Part shown: one piece after another, positions 10,749 through 22,700 of the stretch
How positions within the stretch are numbered: position 1 is the first letter of the stretch
Layout of the letters: the number at the start of each line of letters is the position of its first letter
Assembly: GCF_050948215.1 (NCBI RefSeq)
Contig: NC_135165.1
Coordinates: forward strand, 6,980,501 to 7,044,500
Length of the DNA stretch: 64,000 nucleotides
Direction: 5' to 3'
Source of the DNA: Halictus rubicundus
Taxonomy: Eukaryota > Arthropoda > Insecta > Hymenoptera > Halictidae
Notes under the pieces: model-generated
Databases searched by the model: none
What the model saw: the letters and a program-made list of their open reading frames with translations, nothing else
What the model was told of the DNA's origin: nothing
Made by a program: the position numbers and the translations under genes

Positions 10749-13700
10749 GTGAGTACCCCCCCGATTTCTCGTTATGAACGTCCTCTGCGATCCTATGCGC
10801 CTGCTCAAATGCGTCTTCACGCGAAGACGAACCTGCGGGGTCAAGGTACGAAACGCAAAAATGTGTTCGTACACGTGGACGCAGCTTATTTAATTTGTGC
10901 TCTTGGAATTTTTGGTAGCGAGGTTCTCACTCGTCGAATTCCGTCGATCTACAATTCTGTTCGAATTGAATGAAGCTATTCAAGGACTGGATAATTATAA
11001 ATGGAATAAAGTACGAGCAGTTCCACGGGAGAAAATGGAAAACTGTTTTTAAAGAAATTATGCAAATGAACGAGAATTTCGAAAGTTTTATTCTCCCAAG
11101 CTCGATTTAATTTAACAGTATTGGACTTTCGATATCATTTTATGTTCAAATAATGAATAAAATTGAATTGATAAAATGCAGGCACTTTCGTAAAATCGGC
11201 CGCGGTGGCCAGAGGAGATCCGGATTAATCTTGAATCAAGATCAAGATCAAGATTTTCGTTCGCACAATTGATTAGGCTATGTTTTGTCGTGGTTTGATT
11301 ATCTCGTTTTAATCCGACGGTACCGAGGATTTCTGACCTCGAGGTACGTAGATCTCAAAGTTATCGTTGATGTCTGCTGATAGGTGACAAGGGAAATTGA
11401 ATCGTCGACCTTTATTTAATCGTGAAACGTCGATTCGAGTCTGCGGTAAAATTCCTTCTCCAATCAATCGGAAGCCGACCTGTGATAATGATCGATATCG
11501 TCGGGTTTGATTTTGATTTAAGGTGTAAGAGAGGTCGGTCGGAGGTGTGTGTTCTCTGCGACAGCGCACGTTGAATTTGTAATAATAATGCGGCCAAAAA
11601 TAAAAGCGTGCTGTCTGACGACATACCACAAACGACGTCCACACGCTCTGCGTGACTTGTATCCGAGTACAGTAAGGGGACAAAGTATTTCGACTCTGTT
11701 ACTCCTCTTTTCGGATGCTTGTACACTGATTCAGCAACTCGTTACACGTTATTTGTGTTCGACTCTTTTACAAGAACTCAGCTCCCTATATTTAACCCAC
11801 AAACGGCGGATCATTTCATTAATTATGTAATCGAGGATGTTCAGAGGTCCATTCGCTGTTTTATTTATGAATTTTTTAAAACACGTTTTCGTACCTAACG
11901 TGGTAGCTGGTTAATTTAATTAATTCGCCGGAAACTGAGTAGACGAATGACGATTTTAATAGTCTGGGTCAAAGAAGACCTTGACTCCGCCGAGGTTTAA
12001 TAAATTTAATTAGCAGTAGCTGCGTTTTTCAAATATTGCCATCGAGTCAAGAAATATTTCGTAATATTTTCACCGATACTTCGTGAAATTTTTATCAAAA
12101 ATCGGTTATCGATTCGGAACCTTTGAAAGTGATTTATGATACGTGTGAATACTTTTTCCTCTTACTGTACCATCGGTAGGTAAACATCGATACATTCGTA
12201 CCGGTATCCGGCGAAAAGGTGATGCACGGCTGAGCCTTCGAAAAAACTAACGATGTTAAACACGTTTTACACTTGAACCTGGAAGGCTCCTGCAAACGCG
12301 TGTGTTAAGAATTATTTATACATCGACGAATTTATGGTTAAAGTAAATCTGTGATAGACCTTGTAACCGGCGCTGTTTATTTCTTCCAAATTAACGAACA
12401 ACCTTGACACGAGGTCGAACGTGTAGGTAATCAGAGGTCAGGTATTTCTAAAGGCACAGAGCTAGCTTTCATTAAAACCATTCTATGTATGGTCGTCCGA
12501 ATTGAGCGGGCCAGCAAAAATAATGTACAGCAAAAACTAGCGGACAGATCTCGACAAAGTTAATTTTAGGAACCATCGTTTTTCGAACTGTAAAGAACAC
12601 CAGCTTTAAATATAGAAATTTTATGCATTTATGATAAAAATGAGTAGGTGCAACTTAAAACAGAAAACATATTACGAGAATTTAGGAGCATGCGTGATTT
12701 TCATCTTATTAAAATTATTAAGAACGAAAGAACTCTTTTTCGGTTCTTGTTTTTCATAATTGCAGAAAATTTGTGGGTCATTTTATGCCAAGTCGATCAT
12801 TTTTTGACATCACCATCAACGATTTTGTTCTAAATGAAATATGTTGTAGTCCATGTGAAATTAAGGGATGTTTAAGTCATCGTTTTACTGGTTTAGAATT
12901 TGTTTAAAAAGTACAGGCCTCCAAAATTTGCAATGTTTTCCCAACTGGAAAACATTGAAAATGAGCTTTAGTTACGAATTTTTATCTCAGGAACTTTTTG
13001 TCCGATTGAGCTGAATGTTTCTTTGTTTTATTCAGAAAGGAATGGGCGATTGTGAAATAATTTTTTCAACTTCGATAATTAACTTTATAATGTCGAAAAA
13101 TGTAAACGAATTCTTTTTTTACGGTTTTTTCGATGAGGGGCCACGGTTTTTAAAAATTTTGAAAAAATATGGTCAGATTTCCTTGAAGTTTTCTCTTCAA
13201 AATGAGCCCTTCAAGTCGTGCGCTTCGCTATTATAGTCGGGTGTCTATACCGCTGCACAGTGGTCCAGGAGCCCTCTTTTTGTGGCCAAAATTATTTTAG
13301 GGCTATTTCAAGGATTAAGGTTATAGTATCGTATATCGTTGAATTCGTCTTGAATACCAGCTAGAATATTATGAAGTAAAAAATGTGTATTAACATTTAA
13401 AAAATCGAGGTGACCTTCATATTTTATAAAAAATTATTTTTTTTTTAAATTTTCTATATTGAGATTTGTAGAACATTGAATACTAATCAACTTTTGTTGG
13501 AAATCTTCTTTAGCCAGATCATCGGAAATGTATGAAAAATCGTCCTAACTGTGATCCGAAAGTGATTTTTAGTGGCCAAAATTCGAAAAATCTTCTTTTC
13601 AAATGAAATTTATATTTTATCACACAATTCGATTAAATAGATGTCTGGTAACATGCTTATACGATTATTCTATTTAATGAAAACAAGAGATTGTTGAAAC

Positions 13701-16700
13701 ATATCTTTTTTTATTGATAAATTATTTAAGATATGTCAAATATATTAAAATATATGTATTTTAACATTGGAAAACAAATTTTTAGGTAATATAAAACTAA
13801 ATGTATATAAAACCAAATAAAACTTTCATAAAGATGATTCGCTTACCACATTCAGTGAAAGACTGAATGTGATTAGAGAAACGTGCAACAAATGAAGAAG
13901 GATTCTTATCTAAAGTTTATGAAATTGAATACGAAAGATAAATAAGGTGTAGACAGTGAAAACAGAACTGCCTCTTCAGAATACAACGTGACACGGCGAG
14001 CGTCTATTTATTTAATCTTATCCCTTGCCGATGGAAGAAAACCTCCACCTTCTCGTAGTTTCCATCGAGGTATGAAAGACATATCTTTCTTGTAAAACAT
14101 ATTCAATTAGTACAGAAATTAACATCTATAAATGAAGTTATGATTAAAAAGGTTGGCCAAGAGTGGTTACTAATATAGTTCTCGAGGTATAAATAGGGTC
14201 ATTTAGTCTTATACGAGGTCTGCTGGTATTGCTTCGAGAACAGCGGTATAGACAACCGACCATAATAGCGAAGCGCACGACTTGCCTATCTGAAACCGAG
14301 GGCACACCGCGCCCTTTCCCAGCTCATTGTGACGTCAATTTTCAATTCTCCATTCTGCTGAAGGGCTCATTTTGATGAGAAAACTTTAAAGAAATCTGGC
14401 CATATTTTTTCAAAATTTTAAAAATGCCCCCTCATCGAAAAAACCGTAAAAAAAGAATTCGTTTACATTTTTCGACATTATAAAGTTAATTATCAAAGTT
14501 GAAAAAATTATTTTACAATCTAGCAATCCTTTCTGAATAAAACAAAAAAAGAATTAGATCAATCGGACAAACAGTTCCTGAAATGAAAATTCCTAACCCA
14601 TTAATTTTACATGAACTACAACATATTTCATTCAGAGCAAAATCGCAAAATCTCCAGCTTACGTATAATAATCTCCCATTTTTCCGTAGGACAATTTGAT
14701 TTTTTAAGCAGTTCAGAAAAATAAAACTATTTAGGGACCATTAATAACGTAATCAGTCAATGAAAATGTAGTGGGACGCGTAAAAGAATTACAGAGAACG
14801 CGTTCCACTGCACAGGTAGAAGTAGCAAACAGGTAAACAATTCGCGAATAGCAACATGATGCATCCGCAATGTCAAAATGCAGGAGATGACATAAACGCT
14901 ACAGATATGTCCAATAAAATGTGTGATTTGCAATGATTTTGCAATCGTCGGTGACGAAGGGTCACGAGCTGCTGGCATTATGCATCATCGCCAGGTGGTG
15001 CATAATGCATCGCGTGAAGCATCACGAGATCGACTTGTCTCGGGTGTTCCGTCGTTGAGTAACACGAGGAACTCATTGCAGCTGCATACTGCACGCAGAG
15101 ACGCGTGTCGATTTCATTGTGTGGGTGCGACGGGAACCGAACCGGTTTTCATTCGATGGTATCGCGTGGATCGCAAATCTTTTTCAAACTAACTAAAAAT
15201 AACGCCGTGCCGGTATCCCCGTACGCGCGCGGAATTCGAAACACGGAAATGATCCGATGACGACTTTATTAATGACTTCAGCGACGATGCAACGCTCTCT
15301 CAACCCTCTCCTTCGAGATTTATTGGGAGGCGTTTACCTTTGCCATAAACGATTGGATCAATGATGATAGCTTATCATAGAAACGTGGGATCGAAAACAA
15401 ATGAAATTACATTTCAATTTTAAACAAATTCTGTACGAATTTACAGTGACTTATTTGATCAAATACTCTTTAAAACGGGACGGCTTTTTTTAAAACTGGA
15501 CACAACGATTTATAGTTCTTTTTTTGCGAAGCTGGAAGATTTAAATTAATAGATTAAGGGGGCCGGCAGGCATTTGGCCTTGACTGTCACGCTATGTTAC
15601 GCTGTTCCTTTTTTTCTAGACATTTTACGTCTTAAATAAGTAAGTAATCAATTAAAAATGCATACCACCGTGTTTGTACATGTCTTTGCTACGTCTGTAT
15701 AGAGCCTTTTTTCGATACGAACACAAATCTCTCGAAATTAAGAGAATCTCTCAGCGGCAGCCATCTTGTGACGTCATACTTGCTTCAGAATTCGAATTTT
15801 CTGCCGAATATTACAAATTACTCCACGATGAGGTAGAAATTCGCAATTTGGGCTCTATAAAGACGTAGATTGGACTTTTAGGAAACACAATTGACCACTT
15901 CTAAACTGCTCATTGCAATATTGAAGCGGCAGTTTGTCTAGATTTTGACCCTTGCATACGTATATGGATTTCAAACCATGCCGCCCCCCTTAAGAGAATC
16001 TCTCAGCGGCAGCCATCTTGTGACGTCATACTTGCTTCAGAATTCGAATTTTCTGTCGAATATTCCAAATTACTCCACGATGAGGTAGAAATTCGCAATT
16101 TGGGCTCTATACAGACGTAGATTGGACTTTTAGGAAACACAATTGACCACTTCTAAACTGCTCATTGCAATATTGAAGCGGTAGTTTGAAAAGGTTTTGA
16201 CCCTTGCATACGTATATGGATTTCAAACCATGCCGACCCCCTTAAGTATACAAATTTTTAAAACCATTGGTTTGAACCTTCTGCGCACTGTCTTTATCGC
16301 TACATGATGCAAATCTAGAAAATCTAGGGAATCTAGAGAATAGTTTCCGCAGTCTGTAAATTGTGGATAAAAATGCCAATCTGTTATTACAAATGATTAA
16401 TAAGTAGTACCTACCTTCTAGATCCATCTCCACGCGCCTCTGATCAAGCAATCACTTCGAGCCCTTGACACCCTTGATCGTCCATTCGCATGTTCGACAC
16501 TCCTCGCGATTCACTTCAAGTGTTTGTACACGGAAAAGTAAATTTGGCGACGAGCAAAAGGCACGTCTGCTACCCGCAGAATTTCTGCAACATCTCGCGC
16601 ACAAAAGGATCACATTAGCACAAACCGGTTGATTCGGGAATGAAATGAACACAGTTTAACGAAAGTAAAACGACCACATTGATTTTTTAGCACCGTAGGA

Positions 16701-19700
16701 GAAGCGCATGAAAAGAAAAGGCTAACTTTCGCTGACTTTTCCCGACGAAGTCCGAGTTGCTTATGGCCCTTCGATGGCGGGCTGACAACATCTGGTTGAC
16801 AGCTTCGACTATGCGACTCTCAATGAACAATGGGACGACTTCTTCCGAGGGACGTTTAGGACTTTCGTGTAGTTCTAAAGAGGGAGATGGAAAGAGCGTG
16901 AATGAAAAGTGTTTAGGCTACGAGAGGGAGGATCGTGTTGCTGGTGATCGGTTTCGAAGAGAGGGCGAATGGATAGAAGACTGCAGCGTTCAGGAATAAC
17001 AAATTTAGAAGACCAGGAAGAGCAAGATTAAATTGCAGTTACCCGAGTTCGTTGTTAATGACTGTTAATACCACCGTTGTTTCATCCCTTTGGTTTAATA
17101 TATTAAAAATTGTTTTGACCTCACGAAGATCATTAAAGGAACAAAGAAACTTGGCTACCGTTCCTTGCAGTTGATGTAAACAATTTTTATTATGCACAAT
17201 GTGAGGAAACGCAGGTTTTGGTACGTTCCCTCGACGACTAAACTTTCCGTTGTCGTAGAATCCAGGTCAGAAAGCAACGTGGACACTTGGGGGTGTCATA
17301 AATCAAAAACGAAGGAATGTCCTGCGGCTCCGACACTAAAACATCATCAGTTGTGCAACAACGTTATAACATATTTTAACACTAGATTTACGGGACCTGT
17401 CAAAATGACGGATTCTAATATTTTTAACTTACGAATATTGAGATTGTAAAGATGCATCCATGAGGAATTATTTAACAAATTGATATCTTTGGATATATAT
17501 TATTAAAAAGATGGCCACAAATTTTAATAGATACAATCATGTTATTTTTGTAAAGTAATGTAAAATAGTCATTTTTAGTGCTCCGTAAACCTAGTGTTAA
17601 ATAAACCCACTCTAGCAGACGCGGCTTAGCATTTATTCCGACAATACAGATCCGCGGTACTGTAATAGATATAGAGCAATTGCCGTCCTGAGACCATCGC
17701 AATCAAGATGTAAAGCTAAATGGTAGATAAAAAACAGCACATTTTAACAATGGAACTATTAAAATGGCCCACCCCAGGTTTCGTGCTTTGCAGTTACTAA
17801 AATGATCAAATTGTTTTCCGAAAAAAGTGATTACGCATTACTATACACACACAGTCCCGTTCAGCAATCCTCGCGGCGGGCGAGGGCGCCCACCAATGCC
17901 CGTGGGCATAGCTGAGGGCAATGTGACGTCAGGGGAATCAAATTCTCTGCTCGCGCGGGCGATAGGTGAACGGGACTGCTATACAGTGTATACAGAATGA
18001 CTATATTACCATATTACTGTACTATACTGTAGAGCAATAATTCGGATACGTAGCCGAGGTTTCGCGTGGGCGCAGAACCGTGCACGTGCGTCACCGATTC
18101 ATCAAAACGCACGTGTTCTACGGTGTGTGTATGCGATGCGCGCACGTTCCGAGTGCAATCTGTGCCGTCTTTCGATAGAATACATCGCGAGAGAGGCTGC
18201 AGAACGTGGCAACGAGACTTGCTCGAGGATTGGTCGGCCTGGGGAGGCTCGTCCGCATTTACAATCGCGGTGCGTCATTATCGAGCGCTAGGCGTATCCA
18301 CATCCCACGAAGGACTCTTCTTTTCTTGGCGGGGCACGTCAACGTCGAATCAAGTTGCATAACTCATCGCGCACCAGGATTCCCTGCTCTGTTCTATTCG
18401 CCCCTTCCCCTCCTCTCTTCGCCTGGTTATACCGAACCACATCGCCGCGCCGCATCGATTTTTCTCTTCAACTCTTAAAACTAGGCGAACGCCGCCGGCT
18501 TACACCGCGTTGCCGGTTTTTCAGGATTTCTTTGCGGTTCAACGACCGGCCCTTCGTTGCAAAATTTATTCCACGACTTGGTTCATGAGTAGACATTCGT
18601 CTAACCCACTTTTCAAACCATCTGTAAAATTTTCTAGATCGGGTTTCTGGGTACTGAGATTAAAACAGACGGTTCGGGTAGACTGCGGATTTTTCTGAAT
18701 AATTTTCCGATTTTCAATTGTACGAAATAGAAAAATATATTTTCTCTCTTAATAATTTTAATAAGTCAATATTAATGCAATCGCGTTCTTGAATTGTACC
18801 AGTACCTTCACAGTTCTGTACTTTGTTCGTTTTTGGCTTAAATGCATAAAATCCGCCGTCTATTTATATGTAAGAAAGGTAGTGACATCATATTCTCACA
18901 CCATGTTAACATATTTAGCAATGTTTCAAGTACAAACACCTTTAGTAATGCGCAAATTTTTAGCGGTAACTCAGACTATTTTGCAAATAAGCACAAGTAA
19001 GAATGATTCTGTTTGTGTAAGATTTATCGAACGCAAACAACTTTAGCAATGTGTATATGACTCTCCAGAGTCGCCATTTGATGCATGAACTTTAATCTCG
19101 AGGATAAATTCCCGAGCGAAATTCTTTTGAATAAATTAATCGGATGAGGAAACACTGAACGAGGAAGCGTATAAGGAGACAAACAACTTGAGTTGTTGAG
19201 GAAAACGCAGTCTTAAATTCACAGGAAAAAATTTTTTTTTTGGTATGATTCGCCGGAAGCAAAGAATCTTTTTCGTCGATCTTTCCGATTGCAGAGTTGA
19301 GCTCGTTACGAATTCAGCTTGCGTCCCGTTGAACGCTCGACTGGAGTGTAACTTGTTGCTAGAGGAGAGAAGTCCAAGTTACATAACTTTGGCTGTAATC
19401 CCGGCTCGATAACGCGGCGAATTTTTATCGTCTCGGTAACTTCCAGATTTCATAAAAAAGGAGACTCAAGTGGGAGGATTGAATACGAAACGTCTTATGC
19501 AACCCGTTCTCGACGAACAGATAAACTTAGGAAGATCCCCGCACATTCGTGACCAACCACTATGTATTTCTTCTCGTATCTGCTTGCGTCACGGCCCGAG
19601 TTAGTTTTCCCAAATATGTTTATGTGTGCACATGGCTGCGTCAAGTCTCGTCTCTCTGCATCATGGACGCAGCAATGGTGTTAGCAGCGTTTATAATGAA

Positions 19701-22700
19701 ATTTGTTTTTTCCCACGACGTCAAAATCTGCTATCGTCTTCGTCAAAGGAAACACTTCCATTTGAAACCGATCATTTCCATCGGCAATTTTGAACAACCA
19801 CAGTAGACAATAATGTAGCTCGAAATGACGTTCCCAAAACAAACGCGTTTTTTTAAGACTGCAAACAAATTTCATCATAACGGCCTTATCAAACCCCCAC
19901 AGTTTGTCCTCTAATATTTTTTATGATCCTAATTCGAGATTCTCAGAGCGATACCACACAAAGCGAACACGCAAGAGCGTGTTTATTTATCTCTAATATT
20001 CGCGTAGGTAATCAGTGTATCTAGAAAAGGAGGAGGGGGTGTTAGGGATAATGAGCCTCCAGCGACGGACGAATCGCGTTTCTCCAGTATTAAACGCATG
20101 CTTGACCGTGTTCCGATTAAAAAATTCGGGTTTAGACGGTCATTCCCATCTCTCGGTCGGGTCTCTTCAGTTTTGCCGGGACGGTCAACGACTTCGAACA
20201 GTGCCGCGGAAATAAGTCACCGGTCCTCCGACGGTCATGCGATATAACTTGTCGAGGTCGTCGAATCCTCCTGCGAAAAAGTTTCCCGCCGAAGTGTCTC
20301 AAAGTCGCTCGAAAGTCTCCCGAAGTATCTCGGTCAACGGAACTATCGAATTTATTGCAATCTTCGTATTGCACGACTTTCTACCGGCTCGACCTGGAAA
20401 AGCCGCAAGGCGCGTTGGAACTTCCTTGTGAGATTCGAAACGACGACTCCCAGCCGCCGGGGAAAAGATAGTCGATCGTTGTTGTGGAGAGGAAAGGGCA
20501 CGCTCGGTTGAAGTTGCAGTGTCAGGCTCGCTCAACATCCGTGGCAGGTTAGTGGAAAAAGCTTCCACGATTAATTGCCGGTCGATTCCTCCAACGGATG
20601 GCTCTTGGAGCGCGTCGGTCATCCTTTTTCGTCGTTACACCTCCTGTTCGAATTTACTGGCTTGCAAAGCGGCGGGTGACTGTTCAGTAATGAATTTCGT
20701 TTTAATTTGTAAATCGCGTGCATCCTCCCGAGTAGCTTGCAAAAATCAACATTACACGAATTACAATCTCCGTATGTCAACTGATTTACTCATTCCAACG
20801 ATTGAACTAATTTGCGAATATTTTGAGAAGTCATTTCTAGGGCTTTTCAGCTGGGAGTAAAGTTTTTATTCGTTCCAAAGATTTAATCAATTTCTGAATA
20901 CTTTGAGAAGTCATTCTCAGAACTTGTTAGCTGGGAGTAAAGTTTATGTTCGTTCCAAAGATTTAATTAATTTCTGAATACTTTGAGGAGTCATTCTCAG
21001 AACTTGTTAGCTGGGAGTAAAGTTTTTATTCGTTCCAAGAATTTAATTAACTCGTGAATATTTGAGAAGTAAGTTTCAGGATTTGTTAGCATTGAATTAA
21101 TTTGTGGATATTTTGAAAAATAATTCTTAGAATTTTTAGAATTGCAAGTGCAGTGAATTGCAACGGTGATATATTGACATATGGAGGCTATTCTCGTTGC
21201 GTCGCAGCTGTAACTTCATTTCCGCAACGTGAAATCAATTAATCTTACCGGTCTTCAGGTATCGACATTCCCGTTTTCTGCTATGCTATACAATTCCCAT
21301 AATCGTTCTCCTGCCGCTTCGTTTTTTTTCCATATTGAACCGAAACGTCTCGATGAGACTAGAGACCGGAGATTATGCCGGTTATTTTAAGATGCTAATA
21401 TTTTGCTGAGATAAAAATATTTCAGCGCGTCCTTCACGGATCATTGGTAGAATCAATTACTGTAGACGTTTCTAGAAATAACGCACAGACTGGATTCTGA
21501 GACTGAACGAAACTCGTTAGGTGCTCTTGCGAGGATATCAGAAAAATGTACAGAGCTTAGAAATTAAAATACACGAAATAACACGATAATAGACACAGAT
21601 CGGGCGAAGTATCAATCATACAGTCTCCGATCGTGTTTAGACCGATCGCAGTGAAGGCCCTCACATATCAAACACGGCAAACGTTTATGTTTCTATCACA
21701 CCGAGCAGGAACAAATGAAAATTTATCACGGTATAACCTCCGCCGATTCATAAATTATAAATTGGAATCGTATCGCTTTTCGCATAAGCCGTTTATCATA
21801 AGAGAGACATAAGTCATTTTTCAACCGACCGAGTTAAAGCTTCTTCCCGCTGGGAAGAAATAGGGAAAAATAAAATGATTTATGTCAGCTTCTAAACGAA
21901 CTACAACAAGCGTAAAGCTTTCAAGCTCGACTTCGCAGTTCTGGTCGCTCGGTCTGCGTAAGCCTTAAATCCGGCAAGGGCAAACGCGAGGCTAAAATTA
22001 TGCGTTTTAATAGAATCGAGTGTTGGCGATATGTCGAACGGCGAAAGGGCTTCCCGCCGTGAACGATCGTAACGGGCCTAATCTTGCCATTATCGCGGCA
22101 GCCCACGCGGGTCACCGAAGCTCGTAATGAAGCACGATAAAGAAGAACACAGCGTAATGGACGCGGCAGTTTTTCTGCGGGCCCGTCGCGAACAACGGAG
22201 CGGAATACCGGCGACCGTTTCGATGAATTTCCGGTTGGCCCAGTGTTTAATGTGTTAGGTCGCTGGCTTCAGGATATCGTGCGAGGACCAGGCGAATTCG
22301 CGGGTTAGGAATCCCTGAGACAACGGTACCGTTCCTCTGAGTGAGCTCTATGCTTTCTAACTATGCCGTCGCGTTCGGCACCGCGAAATTCGCGTACGCG
22401 AATGCCGGGGAAACAATGTGTAACACAGTGTTTATCTTACAGACGTAATGTCGGGCTTGTCGAAGAGGCCGGGCCCCCTTATCGGAGTAATTGATGTCGG
22501 CACGCGAACCGTACGCTTTGTGGTGAGTCACCGTTACACTTGGATATGCAAATTACTGAACATCTGTGCCGAAGTGCAGAAAGGAACACCCACGACTACT
22601 TCAGTATAAATTAGAACTAGAATCTCACGGCGAATACCGGGGAAACCGAAAAATTTCGGACTCGTGCTGACGCGAATACGAACGGCAAATTGTTTGGCCT

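Larger units (their letters stand above)
10749..22442 (+). other. long intron between the acidic exon and the glycerol kinase core
   Basis: About 11.7 kb without recognised coding exons if the acidic exon belongs to glycerol kinase; otherwise intergenic. It contains the inverted-repeat structure at 12820-14650, the TTAA element with an internal duplication at 15554-16245, MITE family A copy 2 at 17376-17600, a short inverted-repeat element at 17852-17978, a CpG-rich block at about 18050-18480 and the minisatellite at 20780-21080. Short open frames here show no family signature. Confidence 0.45.

Noticed and set aside
18206..18478. Frame resembling a mitochondrial targeting peptide
   Set aside because: It begins with GTG, has no ATG, and leads into no recognisable domain.
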